Source of the DNA: Burkholderiaceae bacterium | Lineage (GTDB): Bacteria; Pseudomonadota; Gammaproteobacteria; Burkholderiales; Burkholderiaceae_C | DNA: 32,831 bases | Assembly: GCA_031285125.1 (NCBI GenBank) | Contig: JAITWT010000092.1 | Location: forward strand, 1-32,831 | Reading direction: 5' to 3' | Part shown: positions 1 through 8,609 of the stretch, one piece after another | How positions within the stretch are numbered: the first letter of the stretch is position 1 | Layout: the number at the start of each line of letters is the position of its first letter | Translations under genes and position numbers: made by a program | Notes under the pieces: generated by a model | Seen by the model: the letters and a program-made list of their open reading frames with translations, nothing else | Told to the model about the DNA's origin: nothing | Database searches by the model: none

Positions 1-114
1 CGGTCTGCGGCGTTGCAACGCTGGCCCATAGCCGGGCTATGGGCTGCGCGCCGCGCCTTGCATCCCCTCCCGAAAAGGTCTCTGCGTGAGCCATTTGAGA
101 TCGTAAACAGGTTC
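1..114. mobile_element. MITE-A copy 1, right part; left end lies before the window
   Basis: The stretch ends with the MITE-A terminus CGTAAACAGGTTC, preceded by GTGAGCCATTTGAGAT. The next three bases are TCA, a TNA-type target site. Its interior matches the reverse complement of the complete copy at 18491-18651 almost throughout, so the two copies carry the same core in opposite orientations. It has no coding capacity for a transposase. The left terminus and left target duplication are outside the window. Confidence 0.8.
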
Positions 115-178
115 TCAGAACCAGGGCCTGTACACAGGCTGGAACCGCATTCCCACCGCCCTCTTTCCCACAGAAATC

Positions 179-225
179 TTGATAATTCTTTAGATTAAAT
201 ATTAGTATCTAATTTAGATTATCAA
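179..225 (+). promoter_or_regulatory. AT-rich promoter with candidate operator
   Basis: This is an AT-rich island in otherwise GC-rich DNA. A possible sigma70 promoter is TTGATA (179-184) and TAGTAT (203-208) with an 18-bp spacer. Overlapping it are an inverted repeat TTGATAAT/ATTATCAA (179-186 and 218-225) and a direct repeat TTTAGATTA (189-197 and 213-221). Paired repeats over a promoter suggest a regulator-binding site, but no regulator gene is adjacent. It would drive the three-gene cluster starting at 309. The stretch 226-308 shows only a ribosome binding site near its end. Confidence 0.45.
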
Positions 226-308
226 TGACGCCTTATTTCCTTCAAAAAGGCTGCGCAAACCCCGCCTGACACGCCGATCATGGCCTCCGGCCCCCAGAGG
301 AGAACACC

Positions 309-767
309 TTGGACTCATCGACTTACCATAGCGCCTCTCTTCGTCACATCAAGCAGTGGTTTAGCACGCTGCCCATCCCCAACGCGGAGATGCGCCGTGG
401 ATTTTTTCGCGCCAGCTTTATCGGACCCTTTTGGTATCGCTGGAGCGGCTTCCCCAGCGTACACATCGCCGGTCTGCGGCACTGGCAAGGGAAAAAATTT
501 CTCAGCCCCAACACCGCAACCAACATCCTGCGGCATGGAGACGGCGTAGTACAAGCCTTTGCCATGACGGTCGAGGCCGGCACTTCAATGATCGATGGCA
601 AACAAGGCGTGGCGCTGTGCTATGGCGCGCAGGGGCCGCGCCCCTGGCGCTGGGTGCGCGATGAATTACGCGCCGTGGATGAGCGGACTTTGCTCGGCAT
701 GACCCTGGTGGATTTGCCGCTGCTGCGTCATTTTTATTTTCCCTTTTTACTGGTGCGTGAACCATGA
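309..767 (+). CDS. Conserved-looking small protein of unknown function upstream of GMC oxidoreductase
   Basis: A 152-residue protein that I cannot assign firmly. I chose the TTG at 309 because a purine-rich AGAGGAGAA sits just upstream. No signal peptide or obvious membrane segment is visible. The C-terminal half (RDELRAVDERTLLGMTLVD, then an aromatic FYFPFLLVRE end) faintly recalls small lipocalin-like or DUF4334-type proteins; this is an impression, not an identification. Its stop overlaps the next start (ATGA at 764-767), so it is translationally coupled to the GMC oxidoreductase and probably acts in the same lipid-related step. An alternative ATG at 393 would remove the first 28 residues. 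Confidence 0.7.
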   Translation: MDSSTYHSASLRHIKQWFSTLPIPNAEMRRGFFRASFIGPFWYRWSGFPSVHIAGLRHWQGKKFLSPNTATNILRHGDGVVQAFAMTVEAGTSMIDGKQGVALCYGAQGPRPWRWVRDELRAVDERTLLGMTLVDLPLLRHFYFPFLLVREP

Positions 768-2371
768 GCGCGGCTTTCGATTACGACATCATTGTCGTTG
801 GCTCCGGTTTTGGCGGCAGCGTCAGCGCACTCAGGCTGGCCGAAAAGGGCTGGAAAGTGGCGGTGCTGGAAATGGGCCGCCGCCTTGACAAGCGCGATTT
901 CGAAACAGCCGCCACCCGCCCAACGGCATTGGCATGGATGCCGGCGCTGGGCTTAAAAGGTTTTTTTGCCCAGGAAGTGTTCCAGCATGTCGCGCTGCTG
1001 CGCGGCATCGGCGTCGGCGGCGGCAGCAATGTTTATGGCGCAGTGCTGCTGGAGCCCAAGGAAAAGTTCTATCGTGACGCCGCCTGGACGCATCTCAACC
1101 CGGACTGGCAACAAGAACTGGCGCCCCACTTTGTCACTGCGCGGCGCATGCTCGGCATTGTCGATAATCCGTATCGCGGCATTCAGGATGATTGGCTGGA
1201 GGCCGCCGCCAAAAAAATGGGCGCACACGACAGCTTTTGCACGGTGCCCGAAGGGATATTTTTTGGTGATCCCGAGCGCGCAACACCCGATCCTTTTTTC
1301 AACGGCCAAGGGCCGGCTCGGCATGGCTGCACACAGTGCGGCAATTGTTTTACCGGTTGCGCCGCCGGTGCTAAAAATTCGCTGGATAAAAATTATCTTT
1401 ATTTTGCCGAACGTCTGGGTGTGAATATTCTTCCCGAACGCAAGGTCACGCATATCGAGCCGTTGTCGGCGCAGGGATATTGTGTGCATTTGCAACATCC
1501 CTGGAGACGCAACATTCAATATGCGCCGCTACGCGCCAAAAAAATTATTCTTGCGGCCGGCACGCTCGGAACGCAAGAAATTCTTTTCGCTTCGCGCGAC
1601 CGTTACCGCACGCTGCCCAACATTTCGCCCACGCTGGGCAATCGCGTCCGCACGAATAGCGAAGCACTGGTGGGCATTCTGGCGCGCGACCCCACGGTTG
1701 ATGTCACCCGTGGCGTCGCTATTTCCACGCATTTTTATGCCGACGAAAAAACCCATCTGACGCAAAACCGCCTGCCGCCCAGCTACAGCACCATGCGGCT
1801 CTATATGGTTCCCATGATTGACGACCCGCGGCCATTGCGCCGCGCGGTGCGTACATTGCTGGCCTATCTGAAGCATCCGGCAGATGCGTTGCGCGTATAC
1901 TTTGCCGGTAATTGGCATAAGCGCACGACTTATTTGACCGTCATGCAAAACGCTGACAATGAGCTGAATTTCCGTTATGGCCGCACCTTGTTTCGCGGTT
2001 TCCGCCATGGCCTGAAATCACGGCTCGGCAAAGGCGGACGGACGCCCTCCTTTCTGCCCCAAGCCAATGCCGCGGCGCGCGCCGTCGCCGAAGCAAGCGG
2101 CGGCATTCCGCAAAATATGATCGTGGAAAGTCTCGGCAATATGTCGGTCACCGCGCATATTTTGGGCGGCGCCGTGATGGGCGCGAATGCCTCACAAGGC
2201 GTGATTGACACCGATCACCAGGTATTCGGTTATCCCGGCCTTTATGTCGCCGATGGCACCGCCATCCCCGCCAATGTCGGGGTCAACCCGACCCTCACCA
2301 TCACCGCGCTCGCAGAGCGATTTGCGGCCCGTTTTCCAGCCCAAGAATCCCCCCATGGCTCAATCACGTAA
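764..2371 (+). CDS. GMC-family FAD oxidoreductase (cholesterol-oxidase-like)
   Basis: A 535-residue flavoprotein. The FAD dinucleotide-binding motif VVGSGFGGS is at residues 11-19, followed by GIGVGGGSNVYG (81-92), a typical GMC flavin-contact segment. The C-terminal signature HILGGAVMG and the GLYVADGTAIPANVGVNPT block carries the substrate-side residues of the family. A CxxCxxCxxxC cluster (C189, C192, C195, C199) followed by GAKNSLD is found in the cholesterol-oxidase-like branch of GMC proteins and may bind a metal or iron-sulfur centre. The substrate is unknown; an alcohol on a lipid or sterol-like compound is an inference. The gene is coupled upstream by ATGA, and its last 17 bases overlap the following SDR gene. 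Confidence 0.9.
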   Translation: MSAAFDYDIIVVGSGFGGSVSALRLAEKGWKVAVLEMGRRLDKRDFETAATRPTALAWMPALGLKGFFAQEVFQHVALLRGIGVGGGSNVYGAVLLEPKEKFYRDAAWTHLNPDWQQELAPHFVTARRMLGIVDNPYRGIQDDWLEAAAKKMGAHDSFCTVPEGIFFGDPERATPDPFFNGQGPARHGCTQCGNCFTGCAAGAKNSLDKNYLYFAERLGVNILPERKVTHIEPLSAQGYCVHLQHPWRRNIQYAPLRAKKIILAAGTLGTQEILFASRDRYRTLPNISPTLGNRVRTNSEALVGILARDPTVDVTRGVAISTHFYADEKTHLTQNRLPPSYSTMRLYMVPMIDDPRPLRRAVRTLLAYLKHPADALRVYFAGNWHKRTTYLTVMQNADNELNFRYGRTLFRGFRHGLKSRLGKGGRTPSFLPQANAAARAVAEASGGIPQNMIVESLGNMSVTAHILGGAVMGANASQGVIDTDHQVFGYPGLYVADGTAIPANVGVNPTLTITALAERFAARFPAQESPHGSIT

Positions 2372-3200
2372 TGTCATCATTACCGGCGGTTCCTCCGGCC
2401 TGGGTCTTGCCCTGGCCGAAGCTTTGCTCAGGCGCGGCGACCATGTGCTGCTGCTCGCCCGCGACGCCGCCAAGCTCGCCGCAGCCATAACAGGATTGCG
2501 CGAAAAAAATCCCCATGCGCAGGTCGATTTCATTGCCAGCGATGTCAGCGGCGCGCAAATCGAGGCCGATATCGCCCGCGCCGTGCAAACGCTGGGCGGG
2601 CTGGACCTGCTGATCAATTCCGCCGGCATTTTGCGCGAAGGCTATTTCGAGCACCTGACGGAGGATGATTTCCGCCGGACCCTCGACATTAATTTTTTTG
2701 GCGCCGTGCGCGTGATCCGCGCCGCATTGCCCTGGCTGCGGCAGTCGCGCGGAAAAATTATCAATATTTCTTCGGTGGCGGGCTTGACCGGCGTTTTTGG
2801 TTACGCTGCTTATTGCAGTTCAAAATACGCGCTGCTGGGTTTTTCAGAAACCTTGCGCGCGGAACTCAAACCACAAGGCATCCGCGTGCAAGTGGTTTGC
2901 CCGCCGGAATTTGATTCCCCCATGGTGGATGCGCTGGACCAAGGGCGCACGCCGGAAAACCAGGCGCACGCGCTGACCATTCCCAAGCTGGACTTGCCTA
3001 CCGTGGTGAACGCCATCGTCGCCGGCCTGGATCGCGCGCAGTTCATCATCATCCCGGGCGTACAAACCCGCTTGATGACCTTCGGTCTCCAGCATTTTCC
3101 CGGCATCAGCCGCTGGGTCAGCGATCTTCGCATCCGCGCCAGCTATCGCGGCCCCACCCACCAGCCCAAGCCCGTCCAGAAATCTGGATCCGGCGCCTGA
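2355..3200 (+). CDS. Short-chain dehydrogenase/reductase, 3-ketodihydrosphingosine-reductase-like
   Basis: A 281-residue classical SDR. The cofactor motif TGGSSGLG is at residues 10-17, NSAG at 88-91, and the catalytic set is serine 139/140, Y153 and K157 in the GYAAYCSSKYAL segment. The following PPEFDSPM stretch and the overall length resemble 3-ketodihydrosphingosine reductases, which reduce a keto-lipid with NADPH. I chose the ATG at 2355 because it directly precedes the first strand; the frame stays open further upstream, but only inside the GMC gene. The overlap with the GMC oxidoreductase indicates one transcript, and an alcohol oxidase paired with a ketoreductase suggests stepwise processing of one lipid. 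It converges on the arn genes with a 10-bp gap. Confidence 0.85.
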   Translation: MAQSRNVIITGGSSGLGLALAEALLRRGDHVLLLARDAAKLAAAITGLREKNPHAQVDFIASDVSGAQIEADIARAVQTLGGLDLLINSAGILREGYFEHLTEDDFRRTLDINFFGAVRVIRAALPWLRQSRGKIINISSVAGLTGVFGYAAYCSSKYALLGFSETLRAELKPQGIRVQVVCPPEFDSPMVDALDQGRTPENQAHALTIPKLDLPTVVNAIVAGLDRAQFIIIPGVQTRLMTFGLQHFPGISRWVSDLRIRASYRGPTHQPKPVQKSGSGA

Positions 3201-3210
3201 GGGCCTCCCA

Positions 3211-4221
3211 TCAGGCGTTCGCGCTCAACCAGCGCCCAGGCGCCAGCGCTTCGAGTTCGCATGCCCCCAAGGGCCGGTCCGCATGACGCGCGGCCAGTAC
3301 GCGCAGGCCGCTGCCGTCGGCGGCAACCAGCCAGAGCGCGCCGTCTTGGCTGCACAGCCTCAGCCCGAATCCGGGGAATGGAGCGGCGGTGGCAGCGGCG
3401 GCCGTCGCATGGGTTGGCGCAGCAAGGTCCGCTGGGGCCGACGGAACCGGTAGCGTGCGCTCAATCAGGATGCGCCCGGCCGGCGTGTCGATGAAGGCGC
3501 AGGGGTACGGCGGCGCGAGCGCACGCACCAGGTTGTGGATGCGGCACGCATCGGCATCGGCGGGAATGCGCCCGTCCTCGGGCTTGCGTCCGCCAAAATA
3601 GGCGCCTTGCGAAAGGTCCTGCGCGTGCTCAACGGCGCTGCCGTCGATCAGCCGCGGCAGGCTGCGCGCCAGCACGGTTTCGGCGGCAACCGTCACCTTG
3701 GCGAACACTTCACGCGCGGTGTCATTGCGCAGAATCGGCACCGCGCATTGATCGACGATGGCGCCGTTGTCGGGCTTTGCGGTCATGCGGTGCAGGGTAG
3801 CGCCAGTCTCGCGTTCGCCGTGGATGATGGCCCAGTTCACCGGCACGCGGCCGCGGTAGCGCGGCAGCAGCGAGCCATGCATGTTGAACGCGCCCCGGCG
3901 CGGCAGCGCCAGCCATTCGGGCCGCAGCATGTGGCGAAAGTAGAAGGAAAACAAAAAGTCGGGCGCGCAGGCGCGCGCCGCTTCGATCAGCGCCGGATCG
4001 TGTGCGGCCTCCGCATCGGCAGGCGTAACGCAGCGCAGCCCCTGTTCAGCGGCCAGCGCGGCCACGCTCTGGAACCAGATCGTCTCGCCGGCCGCGTCGG
4101 GGTGCGTGACCACCAGGCCGATCTCCACGCCCGCGTCCAGCAGCACTTGCAGGCAGCGCACGCCGACGTCGTGATAGGCCAATACGATCGCGCGCGCGGC
4201 CTTGCGGGGAGCGCCTGTCAT
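3211..4221 (-). CDS. arnA: Formyltransferase, stand-alone equivalent of the ArnA N-terminal domain
   Basis: A 336-residue protein related to methionyl-tRNA and UDP-Ara4N formyltransferases. The catalytic set is N113, H115 and D151 (FNMHGSLLPRYRG, then a downstream Asp), equivalent to N102/H104/D140 of E. coli ArnA. The C-terminal region resembles the small beta-barrel of such transferases after an Ala/Pro-rich linker. The expected role is to N-formylate UDP-L-4-amino-arabinose before transfer by ArnC. The NAD-dependent decarboxylase half found in E. coli ArnA is absent, and no separate gene for it is in the window. The ATG at 4221 overlaps the arnC stop by four bases; the frame is open further upstream only as a shadow of arnC. 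Confidence 0.85.
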   Translation of the reverse strand: MTGAPRKAARAIVLAYHDVGVRCLQVLLDAGVEIGLVVTHPDAAGETIWFQSVAALAAEQGLRCVTPADAEAAHDPALIEAARACAPDFLFSFYFRHMLRPEWLALPRRGAFNMHGSLLPRYRGRVPVNWAIIHGERETGATLHRMTAKPDNGAIVDQCAVPILRNDTAREVFAKVTVAAETVLARSLPRLIDGSAVEHAQDLSQGAYFGGRKPEDGRIPADADACRIHNLVRALAPPYPCAFIDTPAGRILIERTLPVPSAPADLAAPTHATAAAATAAPFPGFGLRLCSQDGALWLVAADGSGLRVLAARHADRPLGACELEALAPGRWLSANA

Positions 4222-5243
4222 CGCTTGCGCTCCAGGATCACGCTCACCAGATAGCGCGGGCGCGAGCGCACTTCCTGATAAATGCGCCCGATGTATTCGC
4301 CCAGCAGCCCGATGCCGAACAGCGCCAGCCCGATGAGCAGGAACACCAGCGCGAACAGCGTGAATACGCCGCCTTCCTCCGGCCCGATCCACAGGCGCCG
4401 CACCACCAGCAACACAAACAGCGCGCCCGACAGCAGCGAGACCACGATGCCCAACAGTGAAAACACCTGCAGCGGAATTTCCGAAAAGCCGGTGACCAGA
4501 TCGAAATTGAGCCGGATTAATTTGTACAGCGAATACTTCGACTCGCCCGCGTGGCGCGCCTCGTGGCCGACTTCGACTTCCGTCGGATTTCGGGCGAACC
4601 GGTAGGCCAGCGCCGGAATGAAGGTGTTGACTTCCTTGCACTGGTTGATCAGGTCGATGATATTGCGGCCGTAGGCGCGCATCATCGAGCCCTGGTCCGT
4701 CATCTGGATGCCGGTGAGCCGGTAGCGCAAAAGATTCATCGCGCGCGAAGCCCAGCGGCGCCAAGCCACGTCCTGCCGATCGCGCCGGACCGTGCCCACG
4801 CAATCGTGGCCCGCATCCATGGCGGCCAGCAGCACAGGGATGTCCTCGGGCGGGTTCTGCAAATCGGCATCGAGGGTGATGATGCGCTGCCCGCGGCAAT
4901 GCTCGAAGCCGGCCAGAATCGCCAGATGCTGGCCAAAATTACCGTTGAGCATGATGACACGCGTCACGTCCGGGCGGCGCTCGAACTGCGCGCTCAGCAC
5001 ATTGGCCGAGCGATCGCGGCTGCCGTCGTCGATGAACACGACTTCATAGTGCAGGCCGAGCGCGTCCAGCGCCGGATACAGACGCTCGAACAACGCGCCG
5101 AGCCCGGCCTCTTCGTTATAGACCGGGATCACCACGCTGAGCAGGGGAGCGCCTGCACCGGCGATTGCCGCAGGATGGGCGGAATTCAGGGCAGCCCCCG
5201 TGGGCTGGGCAACAGAAGAATGGCAGAGTGTCTCGGAGTACAT
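4218..5243 (-). CDS. arnC: Undecaprenyl-phosphate 4-deoxy-4-formamido-L-arabinose transferase (ArnC-like GT2)
   Basis: A 341-residue family 2 glycosyltransferase. The N-terminal catalytic domain starts at LSVVIPVYNEEAGLG, with the FIDDGSRD and LDADLQNPPED nucleotide-sugar and metal motifs. Two hydrophobic segments near the C-terminus (about residues 255-280 and 290-315) anchor it in the inner membrane. This is the ArnC/DPM1 layout, in which formamido-arabinose is moved from UDP to undecaprenyl phosphate. It lies 8 bp after arnB and overlaps the formyltransferase by ATGA. The ATG at 5243 gives a 35-residue leader before the catalytic domain; a shorter start is possible but no better site is seen. 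Confidence 0.9.
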   Translation of the reverse strand: MYSETLCHSSVAQPTGAALNSAHPAAIAGAGAPLLSVVIPVYNEEAGLGALFERLYPALDALGLHYEVVFIDDGSRDRSANVLSAQFERRPDVTRVIMLNGNFGQHLAILAGFEHCRGQRIITLDADLQNPPEDIPVLLAAMDAGHDCVGTVRRDRQDVAWRRWASRAMNLLRYRLTGIQMTDQGSMMRAYGRNIIDLINQCKEVNTFIPALAYRFARNPTEVEVGHEARHAGESKYSLYKLIRLNFDLVTGFSEIPLQVFSLLGIVVSLLSGALFVLLVVRRLWIGPEEGGVFTLFALVFLLIGLALFGIGLLGEYIGRIYQEVRSRPRYLVSVILERKR

Positions 5244-5251
5244 CGAAGCTT

Positions 5252-6397
5252 TTATTGGATCGTGGCGCCGCGCAACGCAGCACACGCCCGGGCTACGGCG
5301 GCACAGACGCGGTCGACATCGACATTGTCCATGGTCGGAAACAGCGGCAAGGTGATGGTACGCGCACCGATGTCTTCGGCCACCGGAAAGTCGCCCGGCG
5401 CATAACCGCGCGCACGAAAAAGTTGGAACAGGTGCATCGCTGGATAGTGCACGCCCACGCCGATGCCCTGCTCGCGCATCGCGGCGATGAACTCGCCGCG
5501 CCGCGCCGCCAGATCGCGCGGCAGCAGCGGCTGGAACATGTGCCAGTTGCCGTGGCCTGCACGATCCTGCGGCGGCAGCTCGAATCCGAGCGCGGCATCC
5601 CAGCACGCGAAGTAACGCTGCGCCAGCACGCGGCGGCGTTGGTTGAAGGCGTCCACCTGACGCAGCTGGCCCAGGCCGATCGCGGCGGCCACATCGGTCA
5701 AATTGGCCTTAGCGCCCCACTGCGGCACCTCCATGCCGCCATCGGCCAGACGGATCACGCCTTGCAAGCGCAACTGCTCGAAGCGCAGCGCTTCGTCTTC
5801 ATTGTTGAGGACCAGACAGCCGCCTTCGCTGGTCGTCATGTTCTTGTTGGGGTGAAAACTGAACGAGACCAGATCACCGAAACTGCCGATCTCGCGCGCC
5901 CCCCAGCGCGCACCAAAGGACTGGGCCGCGTCTTCAATCACGCGCAGCCCGTGCTTGTGCGCCAGGGCGTAGAGGCGATCTCGATCCACCGGCAAGCCGG
6001 CCAGATCGACCGGAATCAGCGCCCGTGTGCGCGGCGTGATCGCACGTTCGATTTGCTCCAGGTCGATGTTGCGCGTGCGCGCATCGGTATCGACGAACAC
6101 CGGCGTTGCGCCCACCGCCAGCACCACGTTGGCCGTGGCCACCCAGCTCAGCGGCGTGGTGATAACTTCATCGCCCGGCCCGATGCCGCACAGACGCAGC
6201 CCCAGTTCGAGCGCCGCCGTACCGGAATTGACCAGCCGCACCGGACGGGCGCCCAAGCGCTGCGAAAGGGCCGCTTCAAGCGCCTGGCACTTCGGCCCGG
6301 TGGTGATCCAGCCCGAGCGCAGCACGGCGCCGACTTCGGCGATGGTCTGCTCGTCGATCGACGGGCGCGTGAAAGGCAGGAAGGGGAGCGCGCTCAT
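5252..6397 (-). CDS. arnB: UDP-4-amino-4-deoxy-L-arabinose--oxoglutarate aminotransferase (ArnB-like, DegT/DnrJ/EryC1)
   Basis: A 381-residue PLP-dependent sugar aminotransferase. The Schiff-base lysine is K185 in FSFHPNKNMTTSEGG. VNSGTAALELGL (56-67) and IEDAAQSFGA (154-163) are the family PLP-phosphate and pyridine-nitrogen contacts. Length and motifs fit ArnB, which converts UDP-Ara4O to UDP-L-Ara4N using glutamate. Its substrate is normally made by the ArnA decarboxylase, which is not in this window. The start ATG at 6397 overlaps the stop of the upstream transporter gene (ATGA), so the two are coupled. Confidence 0.92.
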   Translation of the reverse strand: MSALPFLPFTRPSIDEQTIAEVGAVLRSGWITTGPKCQALEAALSQRLGARPVRLVNSGTAALELGLRLCGIGPGDEVITTPLSWVATANVVLAVGATPVFVDTDARTRNIDLEQIERAITPRTRALIPVDLAGLPVDRDRLYALAHKHGLRVIEDAAQSFGARWGAREIGSFGDLVSFSFHPNKNMTTSEGGCLVLNNEDEALRFEQLRLQGVIRLADGGMEVPQWGAKANLTDVAAAIGLGQLRQVDAFNQRRRVLAQRYFACWDAALGFELPPQDRAGHGNWHMFQPLLPRDLAARRGEFIAAMREQGIGVGVHYPAMHLFQLFRARGYAPGDFPVAEDIGARTITLPLFPTMDNVDVDRVCAAVARACAALRGATIQ

Positions 6398-6783
6398 GTA
6401 TGACCTCCGCTGCGCGCGACCAGAACGACCCCGACGATGATGACCGCGATCCCGAGCCAACGCTGCGCATTCAGGTTTTCGCCGAACAGCCACCAAGCCA
6501 GCAGCGCATTGACGATGTAGCCGATCGACAGCATCGGATAAGCCACGCTGACTTGCACCCGCGACAGCGCCACGATCCACACCACGACGCTGATCACGTA
6601 ACAGCCCAGCCCGCCGAGGATGGCCGGGTTCTGCGCCAGCCCCAGGGCCGTGCGCGAGAGAGCGCGCGCGCCCGCCGACAGCGTGATTTCTCCCGCCGTG
6701 CGCGCGCCCGCCTTGAGCAGCAACTGCGCCACCGCGTTGAGCAGCACACCGCCGAGGATCCAAAGAAAATCGAGAGCTTTCAT
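6394..6783 (-). CDS. EamA/SMR-type small transporter, ArnE/ArnF-like flippase subunit
   Basis: A 129-residue, four-helix membrane protein of the small multidrug-resistance fold. The N-terminus has the LLNAVAQLLLKAGAR pattern common to ArnE/ArnF. The last helix (WLGIAVIIVGVVLVARS) is typical of the family. ArnE and ArnF together are thought to flip undecaprenyl-phosphate-Ara4N to the periplasmic face. Only one such subunit is encoded here, so it may act as a homodimer or have a partner elsewhere. It lies 32 bp after arnT and overlaps arnB by four bases. I give no exact symbol because ArnE and ArnF cannot be told apart by eye. Confidence 0.85.
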   Translation of the reverse strand: MKALDFLWILGGVLLNAVAQLLLKAGARTAGEITLSAGARALSRTALGLAQNPAILGGLGCYVISVVVWIVALSRVQVSVAYPMLSIGYIVNALLAWWLFGENLNAQRWLGIAVIIVGVVLVARSGGHT

Positions 6784-6815
6784 GTTTTAGAAAACGATCA
6801 TGATGAGGTCACGGG

Positions 6816-8552
6816 TCACGGTTTCACCATGACCAGGCGGCGCGGGTCCTGGTAGACGACACGCCCCTGCACACCGCGCTGGTGCAATTCAGCCCAGGCG
6901 GGATAGCTCAGGTAAGCCGCCGCCTGGGGTGCGGCGGTCCATTGTGCGATGAAGGTGTCCAACTGCAGAATCCAGCGCGTGGGTTCCTGCACTTCGCCGA
7001 GCGCGAATTCGTCCTCGTAATCGACCAGCGTCACGTTGCGGCGCAAATAAAAAGGCAGCGTCTGGTCATACGCGCGCACCGAGAACACCGGTGTCTGCGG
7101 CGTCACCAGCGGCGCGAGCTTGCTGGCGATCGCCTTGGCGCTCTTGAGTTGGCCGAAACTGTTGTGAGACTGCATGAGCAGCGTGATCGCGATGAAATGC
7201 GCGGCGGCGACCGTGATGACGGCGGCGGTCACGCGGCGCTCGGCCACGCGCTCCATCGACCCGCGCAAGAACCACGCGGCCAGCGCGGCACCGGCGAAAA
7301 ACACCAAGGCGCCCCAGCGTACCGCCTCGGCGATGGGCTGCAAGTTCTCAATCGGCGCAGCTGGTCTGGCCAGACGGTCGACCCCGAACGAGACCACCAG
7401 CGCCAGCGCCCACAGCAGCGCGGTCAGCAGCAGATGCCAGCGCAGCGTTGCCGCCTTGACATCGCGCAAGCGCATCACGATCAACAGCGCAAGCGCCGGA
7501 AACATCGGCAGGATGTACGAAGGCAGCTTCGAGTCCGAGAGGCTGAAAAACGCGAAGATGAAGACGAGCCAGACAATCAGCAGCTCACGCGTGCCGGCGC
7601 GGCGCGGCGCCCCCGGCGCGCCGGATACGCCGGATACACCAGAGGGCTGCGCTGGCGCACGCCATAGCCACGGCAATGCACTCGTCCATGGCAGCAGCCC
7701 CGCCAGCAACAGGGGGAGGAAGTACCACCATACCTCGTTGCGGTTGTGCACCGTTGTCAGGTAGCGTTCGAAATGTTCGTGAATGAAAAAAAAGTGCGCA
7801 AACACCGGATTGCGCAGCGACACCCACACGAACCATGGCGCTGCAAGCACAAAAAAAATCAACAGTCCGCTGACCCAGTGCATGCCGCGCCACAAAGACA
7901 CATCGCGCCGCCACAGGCTCGCCAGCACCAGTGTGGCGCCTGGAATCACGAGACCGATCAGCCCCTTGGTCAGCACGGCGCCGGCAATGGCGGCCCAGGC
8001 CAGCCAGATCCAGTTGCGCCGCCGCGCTGCGCTCGCATGGGCAACGCCATTGGCGATCAGTACCGCGCACAATGTCAGGGTCAGAAAAAACATCAGCCCG
8101 GTATCGAGCGTCAGATAGTGCGCACCCAGCGCGATTGCGCTGGTCGCGCCCGCGATGGCGAAGGCACGAATACCGCTCTCGCGCCCCCAGAGCCGGGCGC
8201 CCGTCAGGCCCACGGTGAGTACGGTCAAAAAGCCTGCCAGCCCCGGCCACAGCCGCGCGGCGAATTCGTTGATGCCCAGCAGACGCAAAGACAGTGCGCC
8301 CATCCAGTACCCCAACGCGGGCTTTTCGAAATACAGCAGCCCATTGAGCCGGGGTGTTACCCAGTCGCCGCTGTGCAGCATGTTCAGCGCGATCGTCGCG
8401 TAGCGCCCTTCGTCAGGGCTGACCAGCGCGCGCGTGCCCAAGCTTAAAAACCAGAGTACGGCAAAAAGCACCAGTAGCACGAGCAGCCACGATCCCGATG
8501 GACGGACGTGCGAATCGTGACGCGGGTAACGCGAATGCGCGGAGGATTCCAT
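6816..8552 (-). CDS. arnT: ArnT-like lipid A aminoarabinose / phospholipid-linked sugar transferase (GT39/GT83)
   Basis: A 578-residue polytopic protein. The first helix is followed by the periplasmic SPDEGRYA motif, whose Asp-Glu pair is the catalytic signature of PMT/ArnT glycosyltransferases. FEKPALGYW, the next conserved loop, is also present. About ten or more further hydrophobic segments precede a soluble C-terminal domain. ArnT moves L-Ara4N from undecaprenyl phosphate to lipid A phosphates, which lowers affinity for polymyxin-type peptides. It is the first gene of the arn run. I prefer the ATG at 8552; an upstream in-frame TTG at 8588 would add 12 residues. Neither has a clear ribosome binding site. 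Confidence 0.85.
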   Translation of the reverse strand: MESSAHSRYPRHDSHVRPSGSWLLVLLVLFAVLWFLSLGTRALVSPDEGRYATIALNMLHSGDWVTPRLNGLLYFEKPALGYWMGALSLRLLGINEFAARLWPGLAGFLTVLTVGLTGARLWGRESGIRAFAIAGATSAIALGAHYLTLDTGLMFFLTLTLCAVLIANGVAHASAARRRNWIWLAWAAIAGAVLTKGLIGLVIPGATLVLASLWRRDVSLWRGMHWVSGLLIFFVLAAPWFVWVSLRNPVFAHFFFIHEHFERYLTTVHNRNEVWWYFLPLLLAGLLPWTSALPWLWRAPAQPSGVSGVSGAPGAPRRAGTRELLIVWLVFIFAFFSLSDSKLPSYILPMFPALALLIVMRLRDVKAATLRWHLLLTALLWALALVVSFGVDRLARPAAPIENLQPIAEAVRWGALVFFAGAALAAWFLRGSMERVAERRVTAAVITVAAAHFIAITLLMQSHNSFGQLKSAKAIASKLAPLVTPQTPVFSVRAYDQTLPFYLRRNVTLVDYEDEFALGEVQEPTRWILQLDTFIAQWTAAPQAAAYLSYPAWAELHQRGVQGRVVYQDPRRLVMVKP

Positions 8553-8609
8553 CGACGGGGGAACAGGGATCGGATCGCTTGGCGACAAAACAGCCCCCGG
8601 ACAAAGACC

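Noticed and set aside
123..139. AGGGCCTGTACAC resembles the MITE-B tip, next to MITE-A copy 1
   Set aside because: Only about 12 bases match and there is no partner end or CTAG duplication; it may simply be the small palindrome GCCTGTACACAGGC.
3211..4899. The formyltransferase frame is open far upstream of 4221, suggesting a 562-residue protein
   Set aside because: The upstream part lies inside arnC in another frame, is Arg/Gly-rich and unlike any domain; the ATG at 4221 fits the family start and the ATGA overlap.
5165..6403. Long plus-strand ORF opposite arnB
   Set aside because: Its composition (Arg, His, Gln, Ala rich) is that of an antisense shadow in GC-rich DNA; arnB is clearly the real gene.
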